From positions 22,436,886 through 22,500,885 of the forward strand of contig NC_086374.1 in the NCBI RefSeq assembly GCF_036588685.1: a stretch of DNA of 64,000 bases, read 5' to 3'. The stretch is from Mytilus trossulus (Eukaryota > Mollusca > Bivalvia > Mytilida > Mytilidae). Numbering within the stretch: the stretch's first letter is position 1; each line of letters begins with the position of its first letter. Made by a program: the position numbers and the translations under genes. Below, in pieces: positions 30,001-36,800 of this stretch. The notes beneath the pieces are model-generated. The model was not told where the DNA came from and made no database searches. It was given only the letters and a program-made list of their open reading frames with translations.

Positions 30001-30367
30001 AAACTTTTCAAACAGCACAGGTAAGTCTGTACACAGAGTAGTTTTTGAGGTAAAAATACGGCCATATTTGTCCATTTGTTATGATGAACCTTAAACAGGA
30101 TCCCAGATAGCTTCAACTGGATGAAAAAGTTGTGTAAATTTAGAATTTATCCGAAATGGGATAAATATAGGGATTAGGTGTATCTACCTGGGTGTCCCCT
30201 TCTTTCTTGGGTTGATCTTGTTTCTGTTTGAGTTTTTCTTGTTTTGCCATAAATTTTTCAAGTTTTTCTTGTTTTTGTTTTTCTTTCAAAAGTTCTTTTT
30301 CAGACTTCACTTTTGGTATACTCTGTTCTGGTCCATCTCCAACAGCCGGTGAACTGTTGGTTTCCAT
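2967..30367 (-). CDS. VARS1: Valyl-tRNA synthetase, partial (17 coding exons)
   Basis: Class Ia synthetase that charges tRNA-Val with valine in the cytosol and edits mis-charged threonine. Seventeen GT-AG exons (listed separately) splice in consistent phase into 639 codons. In order: a lysine/glutamate-rich N-terminal extension (about 1-75), the AAWYDWW entry to the catalytic domain (about 100), [13 protein letters not shown] with the HIGH box HLGH at about 144-147, [25 protein letters not shown], the CP1 editing domain (about 283-460, with [17 protein letters not shown] and [12 protein letters not shown]), [13 protein letters not shown] (about 509) and [12 protein letters not shown] (about 580). 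The KMSKS loop and anticodon-binding domain lie left of base 1. ATG at 30367 is the start; a longer frame begins with TTG. The extension is too short for the GST-like domain of vertebrate VARS1. No presequence is obvious, so I favour the cytosolic enzyme. Confidence 0.97.
3396..3598 (+). repeat. Short interspersed repeat, family M
   Basis: It carries the recurring blocks TTGAATTGTTTTACATTGGT, GGGCTTTGCTCATTGTTGAA and GAGAGTTGTCTCATT. Other copies lie near 17150, 31385 (reverse), 33470 (reverse) and 39170. It is a short bivalve repeat I have seen often; I cannot tell whether it is a SINE or a MITE. It sits in the intron between exons 17 and 16. Confidence 0.65.
3718..3788 (-). CDS. VARS1: VARS1 coding exon 16
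   Basis: 71 bp, entry phase 1, exit phase 0, residues 574-597. It encodes [20 protein letters not shown] and then [14 protein letters not shown] is an active-site motif of the Val/Ile/Leu synthetases. Confidence 0.96.
4213..4290 (-). pseudogene. Partial tandem duplicate of VARS1 exon 15
   Basis: About 70 bp repeat the 3' half of exon 15 and its splice donor, with a few differences. The copy keeps GTTACTGTAGAAAAGATATC and a GTAATTAG donor but has no acceptor and lacks the 5' half of the exon. It lies immediately downstream of the real exon and is probably not spliced in, although the duplicated donor could compete. Confidence 0.8.
4303..4408 (-). CDS. VARS1: VARS1 coding exon 15
   Basis: 106 bp, phase 0 to 1, residues 539-574. 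It encodes [20 protein letters not shown] and continues [15 protein letters not shown], matching the family segment (E.YWVVGR..EEA...AA) between the WGHRIPAY and DVLDTWFSS motifs. Confidence 0.95.
4790..5818. mobile_element. Tc1/mariner-pogo type element, non-autonomous
   Basis: A 1.03-kb element bounded by inverted repeats CAGTAGACTCC and GGAGTCTACTG, flanked by TA on both sides (4788-4789 and 5819-5820). The termini continue as imperfect repeats rich in CCGAT and ATCCGA. No transposase frame is visible. The TA duplication and terminal sequence fit the Tigger/pogo branch of Tc1/mariner. It lies in a synthetase intron. Confidence 0.85.
6094..6405 (+). repeat. Interspersed repeat, family 3
   Basis: It begins at ACAAGAATGTGTCCATAGTA, contains AAGTTTCAAGTTGATTGGAT and ACCTGAAGCGGGACAGAC, and ends in GGAGCATAAAAA. 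Related copies lie near 21735, 25085 and 31563. The GACGAATGAACGAA stretch is internal simple sequence. The overlapping minus-strand frames of 70 and 109 codons are artefacts of it. Confidence 0.6.
6631..6721 (-). CDS. VARS1: VARS1 coding exon 14
   Basis: 91 bp, entry phase 2, exit phase 0, residues 508-538. It encodes [20 protein letters not shown] and then [11 protein letters not shown]. This is the highly conserved [13 protein letters not shown] block that re-enters the catalytic domain after the editing insertion. Confidence 0.96.
7312..7388 (-). CDS. VARS1: VARS1 coding exon 13
   Basis: 77 bp, phase 0 to 2, residues 483-508. It encodes [20 protein letters not shown] and then WLENSR, the family segment (G.L.I.P......W..WL.N..DWC) just before the DWCISRQ motif. 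Confidence 0.95.
8380..8461 (-). CDS. VARS1: VARS1 coding exon 12
   Basis: 82 bp, entry phase 2, exit phase 0, residues 455-482. It encodes [20 protein letters not shown] and then SMADAAVK. The motif RSKDVIEP....QWYV is typical of ValRS after the editing domain. The intron upstream is 4.8 kb long because of transposon insertions. Confidence 0.95.
8503..12180 (+). mobile_element. Family-1 hairpin-ended element, interrupted
   Basis: It starts with the palindrome GAGGCTCTCAAGAGCCT followed by CGCTCACCTG. It ends with GACGAC-rich sequence and a strong hairpin in which GCTCACATGGCC pairs with GGCCAGGTGAGC. The body has several imperfect copies of a block containing TAGTTTCAGAGGAGAAGATT and GGTCAATTGACAATTTTGGT. 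A family-2 element (9407-11346) is inserted inside. There is no coding capacity. Sister copies are at 23267 and 28498. Class unknown; the 3' hairpin recalls Helitrons, but the CTRR end is not clear. Confidence 0.75.
9407..11346 (+). mobile_element. Family-2 element nested in family 1
   Basis: It begins ACCAGATGCTTCGCAGGGCG and soon has TTTATACGACCGC, matched by GTCGTATAAA at its right end. Host family-1 sequence stops at AATGACCAA and resumes at ACTGCAAAATTTCC, as in uninterrupted copies, so this is a clean nested insertion and the younger event. The body holds alternating TTTGGACC repeat blocks and a long GAC run near 11253-11296. Non-autonomous. Confidence 0.8.
12835..13205. repeat. Tandem repeat, about 165-bp unit, 2.2 copies
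   Basis: The block beginning GGTAAACAGGAAGTTGTTGA occurs at about 12835, 13000 and 13167 with few differences, so the period is about 165 bp. It lies in the intron between exons 12 and 11. The 162-codon minus-strand frame at 12973-13461 owes most of its length to this repeat, but its upstream end contains real exon 11. Confidence 0.85.
13310..13413 (-). CDS. VARS1: VARS1 coding exon 11
   Basis: 104 bp, phase 0 to 2, residues 421-455. It encodes [20 protein letters not shown] and then [21 protein letters not shown] and DNPMVVP are typical of ValRS. Acceptor TTTTCAG and donor GTCAGT flank it. Confidence 0.96.
13606..14601 (+). mobile_element. Family-2 variant, about 1 kb
   Basis: It starts CCAGGTGCTCCGCAGGGCGC and shows TTTATACAACC near the left end, GACGACGCAGACGACGAC at 14535-14553 and GTGGTCGTATAAAA at the right end. 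It is shorter than the copies at 9407 and 26587 and has several blocks with TTTTTGGCCCCTAATTCCTA. The left inverted end is slightly decayed. Confidence 0.75.
14666..14790 (-). CDS. VARS1: VARS1 coding exon 10
   Basis: 125 bp, entry phase 1, exit phase 0, residues 379-420. It encodes [20 protein letters not shown] and then [22 protein letters not shown]. The TPAHD.NDYE.G.RH block is the core of the CP1 editing site. Donor choice GTATGT is set by joining in frame to exon 11. Confidence 0.95.
15509..15688 (-). CDS. VARS1: VARS1 coding exon 9
   Basis: 180 bp, phase 1 to 1, residues 319-379. It contains [20 protein letters not shown] (editing motif), [14 protein letters not shown] and VDIEFGTG. 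These are hallmarks of the CP1 editing domain that hydrolyses Thr-tRNA-Val. Confidence 0.97.
15773..15981. mobile_element. Possible small foldback element
   Basis: The left side ACTGTAGAAACATTAAATTC and the right side ending in TTTCTGCTTTTACAG are roughly inverted copies. The interior repeats phrases like TTAATTTCGTG. It looks like a short MITE, but the ends are imperfect and I cannot fix a target duplication. Confidence 0.4.
16406..16514 (-). CDS. VARS1: VARS1 coding exon 8
   Basis: 109 bp, phase 0 to 1, residues 283-319. It encodes [20 protein letters not shown] and then [16 protein letters not shown]. It starts the editing insertion (EV.K.EL.GRT.L.VPGY). Confidence 0.95.
17150..17325 (+). 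repeat. Short interspersed repeat, family M
   Basis: A diverged copy with TTGAATTGATTTACATTTGT, GTTTTGCTCATTGTTGAAAG and TGATTGGCAATCAAACCACA. Same family and orientation as the copy near 3396. Confidence 0.6.
17364..17483 (-). CDS. VARS1: VARS1 coding exon 7
   Basis: 120 bp, phase 0 to 0, residues 243-282. It encodes [20 protein letters not shown] and then [36 protein letters not shown] is invariant in cytosolic ValRS. Confidence 0.97.
17941..19165. repeat. Minisatellite, 20-bp unit, about 60 copies
   Basis: Near-perfect tandem units of the form ATGGTTGTCTCAGAGTTAAT fill about 1.2 kb of intron 6. The core (18000-18720) is most regular, with AGGG/ATGG/ATTG and CAGAG/CAGTG variants mixed in short runs. 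Both flanks decay, and the right flank drifts to 19-22 bp units. There are no spacers, so it is not a CRISPR array. It is not coding. Confidence 0.97.
19347..19428 (-). CDS. VARS1: VARS1 coding exon 6
   Basis: 82 bp, entry phase 2, exit phase 0, residues 215-242. It encodes [20 protein letters not shown] and then ACFTMDP, matching the K.G..I..QL..LG.S.DW.R..FTMD motif. Confidence 0.96.
20134..20298 (-). CDS. VARS1: VARS1 coding exon 5
   Basis: 165 bp, phase 2 to 2, residues 160-215. It encodes [20 protein letters not shown] then [20 protein letters not shown] and [14 protein letters not shown]. The [14 protein letters not shown] block belongs to the class Ia catalytic core. Confidence 0.97.
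20944..21071 (-). CDS. VARS1: VARS1 coding exon 4 (HIGH motif)
   Basis: 128 bp, phase 0 to 2, residues 118-160. It contains [20 protein letters not shown], whose HLGH is the class I HIGH motif that binds ATP. The plus-strand frame over this exon (20863-21048) is an antisense shadow. Confidence 0.98.
21735..21935 (+). repeat. Interspersed repeat, family 3
   Basis: A shorter copy with AACAAGAATGTGTTCATCGT, CTTCAACTTCATCAAAACCT and CCTGAAGTGGGACAGACATT, ending at GGGGCATAAAAA. It is deleted internally relative to the copy at 6094. Confidence 0.6.
22577..22677 (-). CDS. VARS1: VARS1 coding exon 3
   Basis: 101 bp, entry phase 1, exit phase 0, residues 84-117. It encodes [20 protein letters not shown] and then [26 protein letters not shown]...GFF.PEYG is the start of the conserved ValRS core. 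Confidence 0.96.
23133..23202 (-). CDS. VARS1: VARS1 coding exon 2
   Basis: 70 bp, phase 0 to 1, residues 61-84. It encodes [20 protein letters not shown] and then HKK. This lysine-rich linker joins the N-terminal extension to the catalytic core and may contribute to tRNA binding, as basic extensions do in eukaryotic synthetases. Confidence 0.9.
23267..25082 (+). mobile_element. Family-1 element, three internal units
   Basis: It starts AGAGGCTCCAAAGAGCCTGT followed by CGCTCACCTTGG. It ends in a GACGGAC-rich run (24976-25030) and the hairpin GCTCACTTGGCCC / GGGCCAGGTGAGC. Inside, a unit of about 500 bp is repeated about three times, each with TAGTTTCAGAGGAGAAGATT and CAAAAACAGCAAAATTTCC. The minus-strand frames here are copies of the same repeat translation and not genes. 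Confidence 0.8.
25888..26053. mobile_element. MITE with TATACACCTTATC ends
   Basis: A 166-bp element with inverted termini TATACACCTTATCGCTATTT and ...AGGGATAAGGTGTATA. Interior phrases (GATATCACACAGGTTCCC, AAAGTGATTGT) recur at 26151-26270 and near 30640. Its termini resemble the ends of the large foldback at 26273-30183. Confidence 0.75.
26587..28426 (+). mobile_element. Family-2 element, full length
   Basis: It begins CCAGATGCTCCGCAGGGCGT with TTTATACGACCGC close behind and ends GCGGTCGTATAAAA. The body closely matches the copy at 9407 over 1.8 kb. A 59-bp stretch of almost pure GAC repeats lies at 28316-28374. The plus-strand 114-codon frame (27332-27676) is repeat translation and is also found in the other copy. 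Confidence 0.8.
28498..29617 (+). mobile_element. Family-1 element, short form
   Basis: It starts AGAGGCTCTAAAGAGCCTGT and CGCTCACCTTGG. It ends with a GACGACGAC stretch near 29530-29560 and the hairpin GCTCACTTGGCCC / GGGCCAGGTGAGC. It has fewer internal units than the copy at 23267. It is nested in the foldback element. Confidence 0.8.
30188..30367 (-). CDS. VARS1: VARS1 coding exon 1 (start codon)
   Basis: 180 bp, residues 1-60, ending in phase 0 at donor GTAGAT. The protein starts [20 protein letters not shown] and continues as a lysine/glutamate/glutamine-rich helix ([16 protein letters not shown] and on). ATG at 30367 is chosen because the frame extends upstream only to a TTG and a stop. 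The extension is charged, probably helical and low in complexity, with no mitochondrial presequence or GST fold. Confidence 0.93.
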
Positions 30368-31384
30368 TATACAGAAATCCAAAGATTCGTGTATTAAAAA
30401 TTGATATTATACTAATCAAGTCAAATGATGCAATATTGTGAAAAGGATTGTAGGTACAATGCGTTGAAATATTACAGCATAAACACTAAATGATTAAAAT
30501 TGGCGAGTTTCAAGATTTTTTTGTGATTGCAGCATACACATGGCTAACCCGGAAGTGAAACCTCAAATGAAAAATATCGGGCACGTATCTGGTTATTTAT
30601 CCGGAAAATGACATTTTACGATTTTTAAAAAATACACAGTATCGATATTTGTCCATTAGTTTACTGGACATCACACAGGTTCCCGTCAAATTTTGACAGC
30701 ATAATACAAAATATCTGACATCGCAAATGAAAAGTTATATATGACGTCAATAGTTCAAGCGGTACAGATCCTCGGGTCAGATGATAAGGCCCGTTGTATC
30801 CTCGTGTATTGTATTTTCGACCTACTAACATATTTTTCCGAATTTCCCTGTTATATGTTATAAAAAAACAAATAAAATTTGTATACAGTTTCTTCTTTTT
30901 ATTATTCTAATCATCAAATTCCATCTGCACAATTAACACGAGTATAAAAACAAAAACAAAATTAAAAAAAACATGAGTATAAAGATTAAAAAAATACAAA
31001 AAAAAAACAAGACAAAAAAACCACGAGTCAAACTTTTCACTCTCCAAGTAACACTCCGAAGAACTGCCTAATTATTTACAAGTTTACTTTACAATCAATC
31101 TTTCATGAAATAAAACTTGAAATGCTTACTGTAGATAAATATGTTATCAAACATAAACCTTAAATAACAGTTATTAAGAAAAGGTTGGGCCAACATCTGG
31201 CCAACAACATCAAAATGACAGTTGTTGGAAAGTTGTTGAGCCAACATGGGGCCAATAGTGTCAAAATATAAACTGTTGGCTGAGTTTTATTGGGCCAACG
31301 TTGGTCTCTTGTTGTCCTGCCGATGCCAACTGTGCCAATCAATCACCAATGTTGGTCCAACAAAGTACTGTTATCTGGGATATA

Positions 31385-31545
31385 TGATTGTCAATCATCG
31401 GAGACAACTTTCCACACTGAGGAGAACACCAAATGCATGACACAGACATTAACAATGAGCAAAGCACATACCGCATGATACCGCATCGTCAGCTATTAAA
31501 AGCCCTGAAATGACAAATGTAAAACAATTCAAACAAGAACACAAA
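31385..31545 (-). repeat. Short interspersed repeat, family M (reverse)
   Basis: The reverse complement carries TTGAATTGTTTTACATTTGT, TATGTGCTTTGCTCATTGTT and the GTTGTCTCCGATGATTGACA block. It matches the copies at 3396 and 17150. Confidence 0.6.
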
Positions 31546-31562
31546 CGGCCTAATTTATGTAC

Positions 31563-31800
31563 TATTAAACAATGTGTTCATAGTACACGGATGCCCAACT
31601 CGCACAGTATTATTTTCCATGTTCAGTAGACCGTGAAGTTGGGGTCAAAACCTTTATTTGACATTAGAATTAGAAAGATCATATCATAAGGAACATGTGT
31701 ACTAAGTTCCAAGTTGATTGGACTCCAACTTCATCAAGAACTACCTAGACCAAAAACTTAACCAACAAATTTAGCCTGAACTTCAGAATGTGGCGGGGTA
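31563..31800 (+). repeat. Interspersed repeat, family 3
   Basis: It contains ACAATGTGTTCATAGTACAC, AAGTTCCAAGTTGATTGGAC and TCATCAAGAACTACCTAGAC, matching the 6094 copy without its GACGAATG tail. Confidence 0.55.
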
Positions 31801-31926
31801 AACATGTTAGCGGGATCCCAAACCTCCCCTAACCTGGAACAGTGGTGTAACAGTACAACATAAAAACGAACTATTATATAAACGTGCCCATCTTAAAAGA
31901 TTTATGAGAGAATGTATAAACATGAC

Positions 31927-32083
31927 AACAGAGGCGGATTTAGGGGAAGAGGGGGGGGGGGGGGGGGGGGGGGGGGCTTTCCGGGAAAAAATTTGTTGCT
32001 TATATAGGGAATCACTGAAGCATGACCGGAGCGGGTCCCCTCTTAGGCAGTCAACCACTTATGAACATTTCTGGATCCACCAC
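31927..32083. mobile_element. Family-4 MITE (GGCGGAT ends), copy 1
   Basis: Left end GAGGCGGATTTAGGGG and right end TTCTGGATCCACCACTG are inverted repeats of the CAGTGGCGGATCCAG type. A long G run (31950-31976) follows the left end, then TATAGGGAATCACTGAAGCA. The glycine- and proline-run frames over it are artefacts. Confidence 0.75.
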
Positions 32084-32212
32084 TGAACAATATTGTAAAA
32101 AAAAACACAATTCGATAATTACTTTATATCGGTGATATAAAATAAATATAACATGAGTTTCTTAAGAATATTATCATAAAATAAAGCATAATCAGATTTA
32201 TAAACATGCAAA

Positions 32213-32377
32213 ACCAGGGGCGGATTTAGGGGGGGGGCAGGGGATCGGGGCCCCCTTTTTGGGAAAAAAATTGGTTGCTTATATAGGGAATCACTGAAGC
32301 GTGACCGGAGCGGGCCCCCTCTTAGGTCAGTTAGTGGGCCCCCACTTATATAAAAATTTCTGGATCCGCCACTGGAA
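32213..32377. mobile_element. Family-4 MITE (GGCGGAT ends), copy 2
   Basis: Same family, 130 bp away: AGGGGCGGATTTAGGGGGGG at the left, TATAGGGAATCACTGAAGCG inside and TTCTGGATCCGCCACTGG at the right. A third fragment lies near 35048-35096 and a decayed one near 47073-47180. Confidence 0.75.
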
Positions 32378-32865
32378 ACAACATGTCTTCTGATTAAAAT
32401 AACACACTGACATGATGCTCTATTCGACATTCAATTCCACAGAAATGATAATGATCTTTTTTTCATAATGCGTTTTGCACAAATGCTTTATTTACAGTCA
32501 TTCTACCAATCCGCACCGTATGATCTTTGCGGTCATTAGGTCAAACTGATATTTAAAGTACACACAGACCAAAAAAAAATTGCATGTGGCCATTTTTTAC
32601 ATCCGTATAAAAGGCGAAGTCATTATTGATGTTTTAAAATTTTGCAAGTTGGATTAACAGTATTTCCTCAGTGTACTTAAAAGGAAGCGGCCTCTGTCCC
32701 TTGCTTCTAAATCAACCCGCATTGCATGTCATTAACCATAACTGACCGTTTTCGAGGTTATTCTCAGTTTATCTCAAATATTTGTGTTGTTAGAAAAGAT
32801 ACACGTTGGTATAAATGTGTTCTGTTAAGTGTAAAGTAGTAAACTTGTTGCATAATGGTCAACCC

Positions 32866-32876
32866 TATATATATAA
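32866..32876 (+). promoter_or_regulatory. TATA box of the SOUL gene
   Basis: TATATATATAA lies about 50 bp upstream of the splice donor of the proposed untranslated first exon. This is the right spacing for a start site near 32895-32905. Position and sequence are seen; use as a promoter is inferred. Confidence 0.6.
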
Positions 32877-32896
32877 CCGACAGAGAGTACCAACTA

Positions 32897-32926
32897 TTCA
32901 TTTGTGGAGAATTTAACGAAAACAAG
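32897..32926 (+). other. SOUL gene 5' untranslated exon (proposed)
   Basis: A short exon from about 30 bp after the TATA box to a consensus donor, AACAAG followed by GTAAGA. It would splice to the acceptor TTTATTTCAG at 33701-33710, leaving 21 untranslated bases before the ATG. The 5' boundary is approximate. Confidence 0.5.
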
Positions 32927-33469
32927 GTAAGATTTTTATTTAAATCTCATAGGTAGAAAGAATAAACCTTCAATTCGCGGCTTAATAATAAAAAAAGTAG
33001 ACCAAGGACGCACAAGGCCTAGAAAGTATTGATCTGTGTTTTGTGGTTATAAGCATTGTCGTTACAAGATTTGTTACATTTCGTGGAGCCGGGCAATTTC
33101 AAGTTGGAGGTTAATAACAACTTTATATACAGGCAATCGGTAGATCACCAAACATGAGCAGAATCCATATCATTTTCCTCTAATTTAATCGATTAAAAAC
33201 TTTAATTCATATTTTTGGTTCGAAAAATCCTATAATTGAGGTTTCACTTTGTCCTCCGCAAATGGTTGTTTATGATTGTTCATAATATATTCTACTATTT
33301 TGGGACTATTAATTGTTACATTTGAAACCTTATTTTTGTCGAACATAAACATTGTTAAACTTGTAACGGTGTTTAACAAACTTTAGAAAAAAATATTTCT
33401 CGAATATCAGTTTTACTATCAATCGACTTTCTCTCATTTATAAAAATTTAAGGGAATATAAAAAAAAAA

Positions 33470-33625
33470 CAAGAAGACGTGGTGTCAATGCCAATGAGAC
33501 AAATCTCCATCAGAACAAATAACACATATAAGTTAAATACTATATTGGTCACCGTAAGGCCTTCAACAACCACCTTAATCAGCTATAAAAGCCTCCAAAA
33601 AATGCCAAATATATATATATAAAAA
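33470..33625 (-). repeat. Short interspersed repeat, family M (reverse)
   Basis: The reverse complement reads TTTTATAGCTGATTAAGGTG, GTTGAAGGCCTTACGGTGAC and ATTGGCATTGACACCACGTC. It lies in the intron just before the first coding exon of the SOUL gene. Confidence 0.6.
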
Positions 33626-33731
33626 AAAATCAAACGGGGAAACTTACGACCCTTGAGAACTTTGTTAACTTATGTAAGACTTTTTATTTGTTTAACACGT
33701 TTTATTTCAGTAAAGAACATATCTATACAAT

Positions 33732-33860
33732 ATGTTATTCCACTGTGTTCTTTCATCTCTGCTGGTCTTTGTATTCACGGCGACAGTCCCAGCTCAACAA
33801 AAACCAACCTTCTGTCATGATTTAGACTGTCCAAATTTTACCACGGTGCAATCATTTAAG
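33732..33860 (+). CDS. SOUL gene coding exon 1
   Basis: 129 bp, residues 1-43, ending in phase 0 at donor GTAAAT. It holds the signal peptide and the mature N-terminus with two cysteines (FCHDLDCPNF). ATG at 33732 is the first after the acceptor at 33710. Confidence 0.93.
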
Positions 33861-36800
33861 GTAAATCTTATTTTTATATTGACGTCAGAACACTTTAGAC
33901 AGCGTGACCAGTTTAAATTGAGATACTCTCTACAAACTAAAAGAATTAATTCTATAATAATCATTATTATAGTGACGACGAACAAGTCAAATAATTTGAT
34001 TATGCAAGTTCATAAATGTTTACCGTATACCGTCTGCAATGCCATGACAGACAGAATCAATGTGTATGAATGTGTCCATGTAATGTAATGTCAAAGAAAC
34101 GACAGCAAATAAAACATGTTTTGATTGTGCTCTAAAATTTAAACTGCAGAATTGCCAAAACACACTGTAAAGGGTGGAACAAAGGCCAAAATAGAAGGCA
34201 CAAAGCAGAACTCAAAATATATCTGACATAAAATAATTGACTTTTCTGTCAATCACTAATGAGTTGGCTTCAGACACAGGATTTATGACCTCAAAAAGAA
34301 GGTTGGGATTGATTTTGGGGATTATTGTCATAAGAGTTTAGAAATTAGGGTTTCAAAAAGGGGCCCAAATAAGCATTTTTCTAGTTTCCAGACTATAACT
34401 TGTGGGGTGGTGTATGGATCTCTCCGAAATTATACCTCGAGTTTCCATACCACAAAGGGATAGTAAGAACTGGCTTTGGAAAAGGGGGGGGGGGGGGGTA
34501 TTGTGGCTCTTACCGTTTAGAAATAATGGGCAAAATAGGTGGACTATAACTTAACATAATTTAAAAACTCCATATTCATGTTTGATCTTTTCTTTTTTTT
34601 AGGATTATGAATTGCGTAAATATGACGCATTGAAATGGGTTGCAACAAATGTGACTACGATGGAATATACAGACGATATAAACAGAGAAATGTTCATGAG
34701 ATTGTTTTATTATATTTCTGGAAACAATAGTGCAGGTAATTAAGGTAGAACATAGGTATATTTTCCCCGAAACAGAATATTCTTATACTTTGTCAAAATG
34801 AAGATTTTACTATGCTCTTTCCAAACATATAATAAAAAGGATAGGTCACCGTGCTATTTTTCAAGCTACGAGTCGTTGAAAATTGCCTCAATTTGCTTAG
34901 AATAATCATGAAAAAAACATTTTTGTGCATAAAAAACAAATTCTGAGATAGAATTTTTAAATAATTTGTGAGAAGATAGGTTTTATATGTTTTAATGATA
35001 GAAAAACATATGTCCCGATACAAATGCATTGATCGGCCAAAATAAAGGGGGGTGCGAACCCCCAGACCCCCCCCCCCCTCTGGATCCGCCACTGCTGATT
35101 GTTTACTGCAATAGTTCAATCCAAGATGAAGGTATACCATGAATCTACCATAAGTAGTTTGTATAATATTTCAAAATATTGTCATTTACGGTCAAGGAAC
35201 AGTAAAAAGGCTAGGTCACAGAATTTTGTAAAAATTGGACACAACTTGGCTCGTCGAACTATAACTGAAAATTGAAAAGGTAATTTGTTTATCTCCTTAT
35301 TTTCGGAAATAGATTATGGTTTTAAATTATAACAGAAACTGAAATGTAGTCTATTTAGGGACGACATCAAAAGATCAATGAAGGATAAAAAAAAACTTAA
35401 ATCAAATAGTTTGAAGGGGGGGGGGGGGGTAAACTTGCTGCGTGAAGTTTTGTTTATCCTACATCGATTTTAAATCCTTTCAATCCACAATGCTTTTCAA
35501 AATAAAAATGGTAGCATACGCTATAAATTTCAAAATGGCTTTTGTTAAGGGTTAACAAGCTACACATTCAGAAAACAAGTGATCAGTATTTTAGAGTTTC
35601 TTGTTCACAGCAATTTCGCTACATTTTTGTTGGTTTAGAAGGTAGACCTTTTCAAGTTTTGTCGGTATTCCCATGGGAACTATCATGTGTACCTCTTTTT
35701 TTTCTTCATTCGAGGTGAGTTACTTGTTATAACCAAGATAAAAAAATGCGGCAACTATATTATCATTAAATTTCACATTCAGATATATGATGTTCATTCC
35801 ATTAACACTCAAAAAATTTCTGATTGGGTTCCATAAGTATAATTATCCTCCACAACTAGAAATTGAAGAAAAACAACACACACAGCTTTCTCCGCTTTAT
35901 TAACCCGTACTGTTAACTTAAAAAAATATCTTTTTGGCAGGTATTTATACCGTATTCCGCCATCATGGCCATTGTGTTAACGATATTGTGCTGTGGTCAT
36001 TGTAATGTATTCTAGTCTCAATTTTGCTTAATTGCTTAAGAATGTTTAAGAGTACACAATGTTGACGGCTTTACCCCAATTTTTGACACTTTTACTTATT
36101 ATATCAGTTTGTTCTGCTCACTCATTGTTGTCAACTTAATGGAATTCTACACGACTGTCATACGCATGAGGTTTTGATATAGCTAAAAAAAAAAAAAAAA
36201 AAAGTTTAGTCCACCATTTTCCACACGAGGAATTGTCTGTACCAAGTATGGAATATGAAGGCTGTTTTCGTTCTTTTGATTTTGCTATTTATAAAAAGAC
36301 TTTCTGTAATGAATTTTCCTAGAAGTTCTGTATTTTTGTTACTTTTAATACTCTTTATAGAGATAATGCCATGCAAATAGTTTCATACTGGTTTCACTGC
36401 AACAAATTGTTAGGTCATTATATTGTGTAGCAGGTGTTGCTTTATTTTATACATCTTTTTTTTTTTCATTTTGCACCACATTGATTAAAACTAATTTGTT
36501 AACACCTTTAATTTTTATCAGCTATGAAGATTCCCATGACAGCTCCAGTACTCAGAACAGTTATTCACGGACAAGGTCCAACATGTGAAGCCACGTTTAT
36601 CACCCATTTTATGATACCACATAACATGCAGACAAACACACCAACACCCACAGACCCAAAGGCATATTTAGTTACTTTACCTGGAAAGAACTTTTATGTC
36701 AAGTAAGATATACATATGAATTGGAAAACTTAAACTTTCATCGGTTTAACTGTAAATAATTCTAAGATTGAAAGATCCAAAGAATCAAGAATCACATTAA

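Larger units (their letters stand above)
26273..30183. mobile_element. Foldback element with nested insertions
   Basis: Three pairs of inverted blocks mark its arms: 26530-26585 with 30047-30103, 28431-28492 with 29969-30043, and 29618-29695 with 29893-29968. The outer ends carry ATACACCTTATC on the left and its imperfect complement on the right. The left arm was split by a family-2 insertion (26587-28426) and a family-1 insertion (28498-29617). Without these the element is about 0.95 kb. It fills most of intron 1, and its right end lies 3-4 bp from the exon 1 splice donor. Confidence 0.7.
30368..32865. other. Intergenic region between divergent genes
   Basis: It should hold the synthetase promoter just right of 30367 and the upstream region of the SOUL gene. 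I see no TATA box near the synthetase, as expected for a housekeeping gene. The rest is mostly repeats: a MITE-like fragment near 30640-30790, a poor GTTGG-rich inverted stretch at 31180-31370, a family-M copy, a family-3 copy and two family-4 MITEs. Confidence 0.6.

Noticed and set aside
30368-30382. Upstream start giving five extra residues to the synthetase
   Set aside because: That codon is TTG (CAA on the plus strand). The first ATG in frame is at 30367.
31807-32086. Glycine- or proline-run frames as structural proteins
   Set aside because: They are produced by a G homopolymer within a MITE.
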